Shown here in pieces: positions 12,236-23,450 of a DNA stretch of 64,000 bases. A program made the position numbers and the translations under genes. The notes beneath the pieces are model-generated. The model worked only from the letters and a program-made list of their open reading frames with translations. It made no database searches and was not told the DNA's origin. The stretch's first letter is position 1, and each line of letters opens with the position of its first letter. The stretch lies in the NCBI GenBank assembly GCA_019671005.1, contig CM033744.1, positions 586,208-650,207 on the forward strand, in the 5' to 3' direction. This DNA comes from Hibiscus mutabilis (lineage: Eukaryota; Streptophyta; Magnoliopsida; Malvales; Malvaceae).

Positions 12236-14265
12236 TAAATAAATAATTCATAATATATATATATATATATACATGCAACTTTCCGTGGTTGATATCAAAA
12301 TTCAAGGACCACAAAGTAAAAATTACTAATTATTAGCAAATTTAAGGACCACAAAATGAAAAAAAAGCATGTCACCGTTGATCAAAATTAAAACTAGTAA
12401 TTGTTAGAAAACTTAAGGACCACAAGTAATTTTATATGATTTTATTTTTTAAAATATAAATTAATTTTACAAAAAAAAAACTATAATCAGATCAAGCAAA
12501 TCCGATGAAAAGTTGATGTTAGATCCTAATGCTTAAATATTCATTAATTTTGGACTAAATTAACTGAATCAAAACCGATGATTTATTTGGTAAAAGTATC
12601 ATATTAGTCTTTATACTATACTTAGGTTGCATTTTAGCCTCACATACTACAAAAATTAGCAAATTAATCTATGCACATTTCGAATAAGAACAAAATATCC
12701 CTCCATTAAAATTTGGCTTAATGGTGTAAGAAGCCAATGAGCTTTTGAAAAAAAATGAATTAAGCCCCTGAACTGTTTTTCACTCAATTAAGCCATTGAA
12801 TCAATAAATTGAATCAATTAAGTCATTTGACCAACATTGACTCTCAAATCTAACATTTTCTTGGATCAGTTGGTGCGCGTCGTGTCACAATGTCGACACT
12901 TGACATTTTTGAAAATATTTTATTTAAAAAATTCTTTAAAAATATCTTAAAAATTCTATAAAACTTATAAAAACTATTTTTTAAAACAATATGCAAATAC
13001 ATAGAGCTATAGTGTATATGTTGCAGTAATATCTAAAGAAAAAATTTGTCATGATTTAATGGTCAAAAAGACTTATTGAGTACAAAAAAGTCCTGAAACT
13101 TAATTGATTTTTTTTTAAGTTCAAGGACTTCTTACCCTTTGTTGATGCTTAAATTAGTAGATACCAAACAAGCAAGGTGGAGAAAAAAAAGAAGTGGTTG
13201 GTGGCGATTTTAGGCGATTCACCCTAACAGATTTAGGCGAAAAGCCGCAGACAGAACAATGGTCAGAATAAAAAAGAATGGAGAAGGCAGAGTCAAGTGG
13301 GAGAGAGGGGGTTTCCCCTTTTTGTTGTCCTCGTCCCATTCTCTCTCAATGTTGTCTTCGATCCCTCCCTTTCATTCTTGATTTCATTGATATTTATAAC
13401 TCAAGTACAATGGTTGACGAGATGGTATTAGGCGTAGTGTCATGATGGTTATTAATGGACTAACAGAATAGGTTCGGCTGTCAAGTAATAAACTGAACTG
13501 TTAAATTAAGTGGACTTAACAATTATCATGTCAAGACGCGACAATTGATTATAGAGAGCGGTACGAAGAATAAAAGTTTCGAAGGTCATGGTATCTCACA
13601 TGCCGAAAATTGGTGTGAAAAATAAAAACTTCTAAAAGAAAACTTGCAAATTTCAAAGAAAGTATTAAATCCGAAATTCTACTTCCAAAAGAGATGGGTA
13701 CTAGAGGTGTAACCCCCTCAAACCTTTAAAATTTCTATCCACTTTTGTCATTGAGTATCATTTATACCTTAGTAAATGAAAATGATAAATTAACACTTAA
13801 AACGACAAAACAGACACGCACAAAATCAGGGAGGGGTTATTTTTCTCCTAATTAAAATATATTTGGGCCAATGTACGCATGTTTAATAATAGATGAAAAC
13901 GGGATAGGATATAATACAACTGCTATGGTATTTTTTTTTAATTTCTTCTCAAATCAAAATTATTATTTTTTATTATTAAATTTTGTTAATTAGTTTGTTG
14001 AAATTTGGACTGTAGGCTTTTAGTTCAAATGTATTTTCTTTATCAAGTATTTAATAAATATTTGAAAATCAAAGATAATGTTACTTAATATTTAAATTTT
14101 TAACTTTATTTGAATTGATTGCGTTGGAAACCAATAGAATAATTAGTTTGATTTTGTTTCATCGATTAACAACATATAATCGGGGTGAGAAATTAAACTG
14201 TTTTCTTTCTTAGTTTCATATGTTATTTATATCTCTTTTTTCATTTTCTAAGATAGCATTGTTCA
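12236..14265 (+). repeat. Large direct repeat, copy 2, carrying an extra ~570-bp segment
   Basis: Colinear with 8908-10404 but longer. The two copies align from ATGCAACTTTCCGTGGTTGA to about 13134, then copy 2 has about 570 bases (13138-13710) not present in copy 1. The alignment resumes at AATTTCTATCCACTTTTGTC. The extra block is richer in G and C and has no recognisable coding content. Whether it was inserted in copy 2 or lost from copy 1 cannot be decided here. This copy ends about 350 bases before the P450 start codon. Confidence 0.72.
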
Positions 14266-14543
14266 AATTCGAATCATCGTAAAAAATAAATCACTTTATT
14301 TCATTGAGACCATTCCTTATATTCGAGAAAGTAGACTGTTAAATAAAAACAATACTTGGATTAAAAAAATGATGTTCGTCCAAGCCGTATCAAATTCAAT
14401 CTTGTTTAATTATAACTCGGAATATATATAATTCTGAAATTTTATTTTAAATTAATGGTAGGTTGGAGTCTTGGAGATACCTCTCAAAATGTTCCCATGC
14501 TAAGACTGCATGACTTTGTCACGTAACTAAATCTACAGGCTTT

Positions 14544-14549
14544 TATAAA
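14544..14549 (+). promoter_or_regulatory. Probable TATA box of the P450 gene
   Basis: TATAAA within TTTTATAAAG lies about 65 bases upstream of the ATG at 14615. This would place transcription start near 14575 and give a short 5' UTR. Confidence 0.5.
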
Positions 14550-14614
14550 GAGTGCTTCCCCAAGTATGTGAACCACTGTTATAATTTATACATATATACA
14601 CACATATACATATA

Positions 14615-16285
14615 ATGGAGTATGAAATTCTGGGATTAAGTATAGCACTTTTGCTATGGGTTGTATGGGCCACGAGGATGGAACGGCGCCACCGGCGGTT
14701 GGAAGAGCGAGGTCGACTTCCACCAGGGCCGACATGGTGGCCAGTGGTCGGCAATATCTTCCAATTAGGGTTGGCACCACCGCATGTGTCGTTCGCCAAG
14801 TTGGCTCGTCGACATGGACCCATCATGACCTTATGGTTAGGCTCGATGAGCACCGTGGTCATCTCGTCGAACAAGGTGGCTCGCGAGATGTTCAAGAACC
14901 ACGATGTGGTGTTGGCAGGCAGGAAAATCTACGAAGCCATGAAAGGGGAATTCGGCAACGAAGGCTCCCTCATAACGTCCCAGTACGGCCCGCACTGGCG
15001 GATGCTGAGGCGATTGTGCACCACGGAATTCTTCGTGACGAGCCGCCTCGACTCTACGCGGGAGGTCCGAAGACGGTGCATCGACCAGATGTTGCATTTC
15101 ATAGAAGACGCCGGGACGAACGGAACGAACCCGGTCGACGTCGGAAGATTCGTGTTCCTAATGGCATTTAACCTGATCGGAAACCTTATGTTCTCTAAAG
15201 ATCTGTTGGACCATAAATCAGAAAAAGGCGCGAGATTCTTCTATCACGCGGGGAAAGTAATGGAGTTGGCCGGTAAGCCGAATGTTGCTGATTTTTTACC
15301 TATTTTAAAGCGTGTCGACCCGCAAGGTATAAGGAGAAAAACCCAATTTCATGTTAAGAAAGCTTTTGAAATTGCTGGAGGATTCATTAAAGAAAGGATG
15401 GAAAGCATTGGAAATGGAGAGAATCAAGGAAAAAGAAAGGACTTTTTGGATGTTCTTTTAGAGTTTCGTGGTGATGGCATAGATGAGCCTTTTAAGTTCT
15501 CTTCTCGAACCATCAATGTCATTGTCTTTGTAAGTTGACATCAAATCCACGCTAAAAACAATTGAATAATGATTTTAAAAAAGTTAATTTGATGTCAAAT
15601 ATGAGGACATGTCAAATTCTGTCATTTTTAATCCGAATTGAATCTTACAGGTTTTTTTTTGTATGGTATATGGTAGGAGATGTTCACTGCAGGAACTGAT
15701 ACAACAACAAGCACATTAGAGTGGGCAATGGCCGAGCTTCTACACAACCCAAGGACACTAAGAACCGTCCAAGCTGAATTAGGCCGCCATGGGAGGAATC
15801 TTGAAGAAAAAGACATCGAAAATCTACCCTATCTTAAAGCTGTGATCAAAGAAACCCTAAGACTTCACCCACCACTCCCTTTCTTGGTCCCTCACATGGC
15901 AATGGACTCTTGCAAGATGTTGGGTTACAAAATCCCCAAGGAAACCCAAGTTTTGGTAAATGTTTGGGCCATCGGACGAGATCCAAAGACGTGGGAAGAC
16001 CCTTTAGAGTTCAGACCGGAACGGTTTCTGGAGTCGAATGCGGCGGATTATAAAGGTCAGCATTTTGAGTTTATTCCATTTGGATCTGGTCGTCGGATGT
16101 GTCCGGCGGTACCTCTTGCGTCTCGAGTGCTCCCGATGGCGCTCGGGTCGTTGTTGCATCGCTTTGATTGGAGTTTAGGCGATGAGATTAAGCCTAAAGA
16201 TTTGGATATGGATGAAAGAATGGGGATAACACTGAGGAAATCAGTTCCCTTGAAAGCTCTACCTATACCTTACAAGAGCCCTTAG
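14615..16285 (+). CDS. Cytochrome P450, CYP76A-like, two exons, 507 residues
   Basis: Exons 14615-15529 and 15677-16285 are joined across a 147-bp GT-AG intron in phase 0, the usual position for plant A-type P450s. The protein has an N-terminal membrane anchor (IALLLWVVWA), the proline hinge LPPGPTWWPVVGN, an I-helix AGTDTTTS, the K-helix ExxR (ETLR), the PERF motif FRPERF and the heme loop FGSGRRMCPA with Cys447 as heme ligand. Length is normal. Text such as MLHFIED, RFVFLMAFNLIGNLM, DPQGIRRK and KRKDFLDVLLEF matches CYP76A members; CYP76 enzymes oxidise terpenoids and alkaloid precursors at the ER membrane. The substrate cannot be predicted. Unusually, the last glycine of the heme signature (CxG) is alanine (codon 16106-16108). 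The first half of exon 1 is markedly GC-rich relative to its surroundings. No frame damage is seen, so it is probably functional. Confidence 0.92.
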
Positions 16286-16959
16286 ACATCTCTCGTATAC
16301 AGATTTCAGATATTGAAATTCGAACTTTTAAACTTGTTACATATTACCTATCAAGTGTAATTGCATGAATCATTTGGATTTCTACGACGTTCTTATGTGC
16401 ATGTATATATAGTTTGAGTTTGAGAGTTTCGAATAATGTTACACCTTTAGTGATTATTGTGAATAAAAATAGGAAAGATTGCTTAAATTTCTTGGTGAAT
16501 GGTTTTAGCAATTTGAACAACAAACAATTTTTTTTGGGTGATAAAGATCAAACTTAATGTTTGAATTACATGAAGAAGAAACAACCAAAATCAAATTCAT
16601 TCGAGCATACTAATTGATTTTTTTTATAAAAAATAATAATAATTGAGGAATCTTTTAGTTATAGAGGTAATAGGTATATAAATATTACTAGGTTAAATTG
16701 TAGTATTTGAAGGAAGAATATTTAATTTAGTTGTTACCTCCAGTAATTGTATTTTGATCAAAAGATATCATTCCAAATAAATAAATACATCCCATACAGG
16801 TGCTAGAAACATGTCAACAAATAAAATGATATTGTAGTATTATTTAAAGAATTAATTGTATTACATGTCTTTAAATTATAATTTTTATTTTAAATTAATT
16901 CTTAAACAATTAAATATTCTAATTTTATCTTCAAAATACTTTGTTTTGAACGAAAGCCG
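16286..16959. other. P450 3' UTR and AT-rich intergenic DNA
   Basis: A short 3' UTR likely ends near 16460, where AATAAAAATAGG resembles a plant polyadenylation region. The remainder is AT-rich with no supported feature. Confidence 0.45.
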
Positions 16960-17760
16960 CCTGGCATTAAACAAAAGAACTGAACACAAACGGCCGAAGA
17001 AGAACCGTCGAAAACAGATGAAACAGGGGAAAGAGAGCAGATCAAAACAACACAACACAACAGCAAGAACAAAGAACAGGTAAAGCCGGAGAAAACAGGG
17101 GAAGGGAAAACAACGAGACAACAACAAACGGCCAAGGCCGAAGCAAACACGATGCCAGCAACTAGATTCTCCGATCTGTATGTCGATCCGGGGGTCATCG
17201 GAGGATAGGGGCGGTTGGGGAATGCAGAGGGAACCACCTTCAGCAACATCAGTCAAGGATAAAAACATTGATGGCTGAGGTCTAGGGGAAACGGGCTAGA
17301 AACCGAGACAACGACTGCAATCGAATACAAACACCATGAAAGGACGACGTCTCCGGTCGCCACTCCGCCTTCACCGAAACCTAAAACACTAAAAACAGAG
17401 AGAAAGAAAGGAAAAAAAAGCAACACAGAAACAGCCACCAGAGAGCTGAGAACAAAAACACCAACGGTGGAGGTACCGTCGAACCTCCAACCCGCGATGA
17501 CAACAACCACTCAAGCTTGCTCCGGTCAAAAAGTTTTCTGAGAAACCGTTCTCCTCAAAAAGATCGGCACAAGGGATGGAGAAAATGAGGCTCGAAAGCT
17601 CAGCCAACGACCACCAAAAGAGTTAGAAGACCCATCAAAGGTGGAAGAGACTTATTAGCCGGAGGAAAAATCGACCAAGCCACCGACGGCTGGTGGCTGG
17701 TGAGAGCGGCGCTAAACCTAACTAGGGTTTTTTGGAAATAGAGAGAAGAAGCATTTTGGG
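16960..17760 (-). other. GC-richer non-coding block of unknown origin
   Basis: This block contrasts with its AT-rich surroundings. On the minus strand it starts with an AAACCCTAG-type leader, followed by GCCGCTCTCACCAGCC and T/C-rich stretches. Several short overlapping minus frames exist, but none carries a recognisable domain. It may be the 5' leader of a LINE or other retroelement, or a fossil 5' end of a gene. Both are guesses. Confidence 0.35.
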
Positions 17761-18205
17761 GAAGTCAAATATGAATCTATTTCTAAATTGATTCATAAAT
17801 AATAATTATATTTCGTGTTAATAAATTATTAATATATATTAATTATATCTTCACCATCATCCTAATTTGTTTTCCAAACTTTCAAACATTTTAATTTTAT
17901 TATCAAATTATTAATATATATTAATTATATCTCGTGTTAATAAATTAATTATAAAATTTTTTAATTATCATAAAAATATTAATGTATATTATGCAATATT
18001 ATAATGGGTCATAAATGATAATTTAAAGAAGAAATTAAAACATTAAACCAATCGGTAATTATCTACTGATTTATGCAAAAATTAAACTATTTTAAAAATA
18101 TACATTTTATTATTATTTAATATATTTAAAAAAAGTCGCCCTTTATGTTTATGCCTTTCTTGAACAAGTAACAAAATACAATAATAACTATATAAAATTT
18201 TATAG
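17761..18205. other. AT-rich spacer
   Basis: TTAATATATATTAATTATATC recurs at about 17829 and 17911, a local direct repeat of roughly 80-bp period. No gene is seen. Confidence 0.45.
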
Positions 18206-18280
18206 AGCTTACAAAGTCGATGGGAAGACTTAAGATCTTCCGCACATAAGTGCGCGTGGGTTTCGAACCCCACAGCCTGC
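18206..18280 (+). pseudogene. tRNA-Leu(UAA) pseudogene, 5' part degraded
   Basis: The 3' two thirds of a type II tRNA-Leu are clear: anticodon arm GAAGA-CTTAAGA-TCTTC (18224-18240, anticodon TAA), variable arm CGCAC-ATAA-GTGCG (18241-18254), T arm GTGGG...CCCAC (18256-18273) and acceptor strand AGCCTGC (18274-18280), followed by a T run. The 5' acceptor strand and D arm, expected to start GCAGGCTTGGCC, are replaced by a shorter unmatched sequence. The T loop has one extra T. It should therefore not fold as a functional tRNA. Confidence 0.75.
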
Positions 18281-18814
18281 AATTTTTTTTCCAGCCCCAT
18301 ATATATATACACATAAACAACAGAAGTCGGACAGGCGTTTGTATTTGAACTTTACATCCACCAGTTGGTTGACATTCCTGAATACACATGCCCAAACCAT
18401 TATAGATAAATTAAGGTATTGTATTCTGCTAAAAAAATTTATGGTTAAGTTTTTATCAGTTAAACGGTACATATCTATTATACTTCATGTAATTCATAAA
18501 TATAAACATGCAAATTATAATATACGCAAAAAATAATGTAGGTATTTAACAAGAGAGCAAGTCTTTGCAGACAACACAAGCATACAAAGCTGTTGAACAT
18601 TTTTTTTGAATAGTAAAGCTGTTGAATTTTTATATAGCACTTTGCATTCCTATCATAATTATTTTCTCAATTTATGTAATATATAATACGAACACCACTT
18701 GAGATTACCTTTGGACGTGATTTTGTTACCTTCTATTTATATTTTGGAGAATTGGAAGTTTTTTAATTTTTATTAAATTGAAAAATAGTTATAAGACAAT
18801 TCATTTGCAGCAGC

Positions 18815-18854
18815 GTTGAGATGGCCGAGTTGGTCTAAGGCGCCAGATTAAGGT

Positions 18855-18887
<33 letters not shown>

Positions 18888-18894
18888 TCTCAAC
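18815..18894 (+). tRNA. tRNA-Leu, anticodon AAG
   Basis: An 80-nt type II tRNA. Acceptor stem GTTGAGA (18815-18821) pairs perfectly with TCTCAAC (18888-18894). The A box is TGGCCGAGTTGG. The anticodon arm is CCAGA-TTAAGGT-TCTGG with AAG at 18850-18852. A short variable arm and a perfect T arm GTGGG-TTCAAAT-CCCAC follow. No CCA is encoded, as expected for a nuclear gene, and a T-rich Pol III stop (CTGTTTTT) follows directly. Confidence 0.96.
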
Positions 18895-19745
18895 ATTCTG
18901 TTTTTAAATTTTCTTCTTCAATTTGGTGAAATTGTTTTTTTTGTCATTCTACTATTTCAAGTTCAGTTCAAGAACACAATTTACTTCAATAGATATACCA
19001 GAGTTGAATAATGAAAACGATTATATATCCGATAAAAAAAAACCGATGTGATTCTGACCCGAAATCACTCGGCCTTCATATTTGTCTCATGCAAATTCCG
19101 ATCCTAATGATTCAGTCCATTCAAAGGCTACTACAGCCTTTCCTCCACTACTGTTCTAACAACATTTGTTCTGTTCCATACCAGTACTATTGTCTCGCTA
19201 TGCACTGGTTTTCTACAAGTCTCTGCAGAAATGGAGCCTACGTTGCATCTTGTCGACTTGCATCGAGCGATACTTGCCGAAGCATTAACATCTGTAGTAA
19301 GTAACCAATCTGTATTAGGTACTAGACTCGACTCCAGAAAAAAAGTCGACCAAAGGAAAACACAAACTAGCATTTTTATTTTCTAGAGAGATTACCTTTG
19401 AAGCAGCTTCAGGGATGAAGTCTCTTTGTATACCAGGGCCCTGAATAAATGTAACGGCAATACATCAGCTATTGACAGAAAACAATATAATGACATTAAA
19501 GTGCATAAAAATTCGATCAACAGTTTGCAGCTTCGGATTCTTATCTCGAGAGCAATTGCCTAATGCTAAGACATGCAATTTGACAGAAATTATGGTACGG
19601 AACCACTTGAGTAACTTGTTGATGAAGAAAAAGATTTGTGTCCGATATGACAATCTGGTAATATCTTATACCTAATATTCTAAAACAAATTTACATTATG
19701 AGCTAAACATTAAAAAAAACACTCTTTCAAACTACATGTTTTTCA
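18895..19745. other. Spacer between the tRNA and the kinase gene
   Basis: The part nearest 19745 is the probable 3' UTR of the kinase on the minus strand. Minus-strand stretches at 19131-19299 and around 19397-19437 have AG/GT borders and could be exons, but they carry no recognised domain and do not form a convincing gene. Confidence 0.4.
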
Positions 19746-22500
19746 TCAAAATAACTCAAATTCAAGGTGCTCTCCGGAAGCTTTACATTCCAAATAATTA
19801 CTCTTTGTTTCCGGGGACATCCCGGCCAGAACCCCGAATTCATATAGCTCGGGTAGTTCCGGTGGAACAGCGCATCGTATCAAAGCCCAATTCAAGCCTT
19901 CGAAGAAAGTGTGTTGCTTGATCTCAGCAGCTCCTTTTTCGGATCCCAGACGATTCTCAGGTTCCTTTACCAACAGCCCTCGGATGAGTTCCCTTGCTTG
20001 GAAACTAACAAGAGGGTTGTCCGGGAACTTAAGGGTTTGTAGCAGGACATTAGCCAGCGTTTCATCGTTCTCTGCACCTTTAAACGGTGTCTTTCCGTAG
20101 AGAAGCTCGTAAAGAAAGACACCATAGGTCCACCAATCAACGGCGGCTCCATGACCCTCTCCTTTAATGATCTCAGGAGCTAAGTACTCGCGGGTTCCGA
20201 CAAAGGAATTGAATCTTGCATCGGTAGGCTCAGCCACCAGCTGTGGCAATGATCTGACACGGGAAGCAAGGTTCAGCCCCGTCGTCTTTGTTTTTGGAGC
20301 AGCAGGCAATAACTTAGGGCTGAAGCATCGGATTTGACACGAGTGTTGAATGCAAAAGGGTTCGGCGCAACCAGATCCTCCACAAGGGCCGGATATCCTT
20401 GCAGGATCCAAAATGGATGAAGATTTCAGGAGAGTTGGACTAATCGTGCATCTAAGCGAAAGGTCGAAATCCGTGAGCATTATGTGGCCATCTTCCCGGA
20501 CCAGAATGTTTTCTGGTTTCAAATCACGGTAAATAACTCCAAGCATTTGCAAGTACTCCAAAGCAAGAAGGATCTCAGCTACATAAAACCTATAACCAGT
20601 TCGGATATCAGGACATATGTGCTTTAGATGTTCAAAATGAATGAGCGACACAAAATATGCAAAATCAAAGATGATTCAAACTACTAGAATGAAAAACGAA
20701 TTCAAATGCACATTTTATCATCTAAGCATCTTACCTAGCTGCGGGCTCAGAGAAACATCTCCCAGGCTGCCTTTGCCGAAGGACATGCAGGTCCCCACCC
20801 GGACAGTACTCCATAACCAAACATGACAAGTAATCTGATGTGAATTGTGTAAATAAAGTAGGTAGAAAAGGATGATCAAGCATCCTTAATATTTCTCTCT
20901 CGGTTTGGGCCCTCGTAATTTTTTTTCCTTCCTGCCAAATATTCGTTGTCCATGATCTTTAATGCGAACAAGAAGTTTGTACCAATAAGCTTAGCAAGAT
21001 ATACTGTCCCGATATCCCCACAACCGAGCTTCTTTAAAAGATTGAAATGTCTCAACCCCAAGATTCCATCCTGCATTTTAATGTGTCGGATGGCTTCCCA
21101 CCTTACGTCCTTTGACATGTGAGGTCTATTCCCACAGCTAGAACGACTTAAATTGCTGTCATCACTGATGCTTGTGCTGCTACTATCACCAAGGCTACTC
21201 GGACTTTGGGAGAAGTCTCCCTTGTGTCTTGATTTTGGGCTCTTGTTAGCCCTCGGAATTGAGGCTCGGCTTTTGTTAGAATTGCTTTCAGCCAAGGTTG
21301 ACTTGCACACATCGAAATTCACATTACTTGAGTTAACTTCATCACTAATCCCAGATGCAAGCGACTTCTTGGAATCTTGATTAGACTCGTTACTTGAACA
21401 CTTCAGAGAGCATTGGCATCTCTGACAAACTAATTGACTCGTAGTGGAATCCAAGCCGCAGTTAACTCCATTGGAAGTATTAACAGTGCTAGTGGCAGAC
21501 GAGGAACCCGGCTTTATTTTCTTCTTCACTAAACTCTTGTTCCGGACAACAGTTTTGGCCACCCGGGGTGCATTTCTCGTAATCCTGCTTACCTTGCTGC
21601 CATTCATTGATCTAGAAGAAGCAACAGCATGCAGACGGACCTTTCGTCCCGACTTTGGCGTTGATGCTCGTTTTGGTAACCTGGTTGAAGCAGGCACAAT
21701 ATTGTCAGGTTCTACCGTATTATTATCGGCATAAGAACTAGATGTCGAAGATGCAGAAGTGTGCTTCTCTTTCAGATGAATCCCAGCCTTTGGTGCGTTA
21801 GTTCCAGCTTTTCTCAATGCAGAAACATCAGTTTGACTGGATGTAGAAGCTTCGGTGCTAATTTCTGTCGTTGCATGAGCAAATCGAGGTGAAGAATTAG
21901 TACTTTGGCTCAATGGCTTTAACTTGGTAGCTTGAGAAGAAGCTGATTTTCTTTCTTCAGGCACCAAAGATATTTCAACCACACCCCGCTTACCTTCGCC
22001 TCCGGGACAACCAGATCCACTGGCGGATTCAACTACAACTGATTTGACAAATTTTTTATCCTTCCAGCTTCAGATACCCTGGGGGAAATAATTGACATCG
22101 ACTTCCTTTTCATAGCAGCCATTTCTGAAGCCTTGGAAATACAAAGATCCCTTAATGCCTGTTTCAGTGACAACGGCTCCGAACCACCAATTCTCGGGGA
22201 TTGGGACATCCCCACTGTAATTGGCTTCTTCAATGCATTTTTCTTTAAGGAGCTTGAGCTTGCACCTCCTTGGTACGAAACACTTAAACCTTTCGGACCT
22301 TTCAGATTGATAGACTCGAAAAGCCGATTAATATCACCTTCAAGAGAATCCTTGTATCCCAGCTTCAATGCAGGCGGCTTCCGATCTCTGTCACCTAAAC
22401 CCGATCCTGAATGTGGTCTGGATGCCCAGGTAGATTGTTGTACCGTTTTCAACTCTCTGCCCACTTCAACGATTTCACTAGTGCCAGCATATGAACCCAT
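19746..22500 (-). CDS. KIPK: AGC VIII protein kinase, KIPK-like, with two homopolymer frameshifts
   Basis: Two coding exons, 22500-20735 and 20589-19746, separated by a GT-AG intron. The start at [12 protein letters not shown] (22500) matches the family; an upstream ATG exists at 22521. A long serine- and basic-rich N-terminal region precedes the kinase domain. Visible kinase motifs are [13 protein letters not shown] (glycine loop), FALKIMDNE (catalytic Lys), [11 protein letters not shown] instead of DFG (20463-20471), a cysteine-containing insertion, GTREYLAPE and a C-terminal FELF PIF-type end. DFD plus the insertion defines plant AGC VIII kinases. KIPK proteins were described as partners of the kinesin KCBP and act in polar growth. 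The frame is broken twice: a T6 run at 22052-22057 is one base short and a T8 run at 20919-20926 is one base long, relative to the frame that restores conserved sequence. Everything else is intact at about 869 codons, so assembly error is likely; a recent pseudogene is the alternative. Confidence 0.88.
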
Positions 22501-23450
22501 TCTAACTGCTACAGAGTACAAAAATCTCTCAGTCGTATCCTAAAGAAACGGTACAATACCGCCCTCAGCCTCCGAATTGATATCTATTCATGTTTTCGTA
22601 TTAACCAACTTCAAATATACGAATGCACAAAGGCTTGTGAACTTCCCATTATCAAATCAATTCAAAAGCTCGAATATTCCAAGACCCTAAACATTGTAAC
22701 CAAATTAGAAAACCATTCAAACCATAAGTACAAAAAAAGCCAAAAAGAACAACTTGGATGTATACATACACACACACACACACACACATACATACTTACA
22801 TACATCTATTCCCAGTAAAATTACAGATTCAGAGAAAATCATCAAATATCACGAATTACAACAGGTACCTAAGTAGATTTCCTTAAATCCATTCGATCTC
22901 GAGTAGCTATTCTTATCTTCAGCTCCTGAATCTTTGATGCTTTAATTCAAAACTTCACTATCATCATAAACAGATTAGTTAAAATAACTAGAAATCACTA
23001 CTACGCCATTTTTCACACTTTTCATGCATATAATCCATCACTAATTATCTTCAAACCAAAGCCTAACACTTCAAAAGGAAACACAAAACTCAAAATGAAA
23101 ACAAACCCAGAAATTGGAAGCTCAAACCTGCTTAAAATTTCCTTCCATGGATCAAATCTAACCCAAAACCAAAGAGAAAAATATCCAAATCCCCAGCAAC
23201 AAACAGAAATGGAATAAAGAAAAGGCAGAAGTTGTACTTGTACCTTAGAAAGAAGAGAGAACTGACATTGGTGAAAAAGATCTTTGGGACCAGAAATGTA
23301 TGAAATAATAAAAATTTACAAACAGATGTTTCAGAGATTAAAAAGTCTGGCAATGAAAATCAAAGGACGAAAGTGGGTTTACAAAAAGAGAGGGAAAAAA
23401 AACTCAAAAACAGAATGGGCAGAGAGAGTACCCAGAACAGTATGTTGTTT
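22501..23450 (-). promoter_or_regulatory. 5' leader and promoter region of the kinase gene
   Basis: Upstream DNA of the minus-strand kinase. It includes an (AC)n microsatellite at about 22763-22795. Related kinases often have a 5' UTR intron, and sequence near 23100-23280 could be a leader exon, but I cannot place its borders. No other gene is seen. Confidence 0.4.

Noticed and set aside
8908..14265. The two ~1.5-kb direct repeats as LTRs of one element
   Set aside because: No primer-binding site after copy 1, no polypurine tract before copy 2, no TG...CA ends or target duplication seen, and the interior is only 1.8 kb with a gag fragment.
16885..17607. Several minus-strand frames in the GC-rich block, some Leu/Val/Phe-rich like membrane segments
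   Set aside because: Pyrimidine-rich DNA read as Leu/Phe/Ser/Val; no conserved motif and frames overlap.
19131..19437. Possible two-exon minus-strand gene downstream of the kinase (PGIQRDFIPEAASK, then DVNASASIARCKS)
   Set aside because: Splice borders look plausible, but I recognise no family and could not find a start or a supported upstream exon. Left as unexplained spacer.
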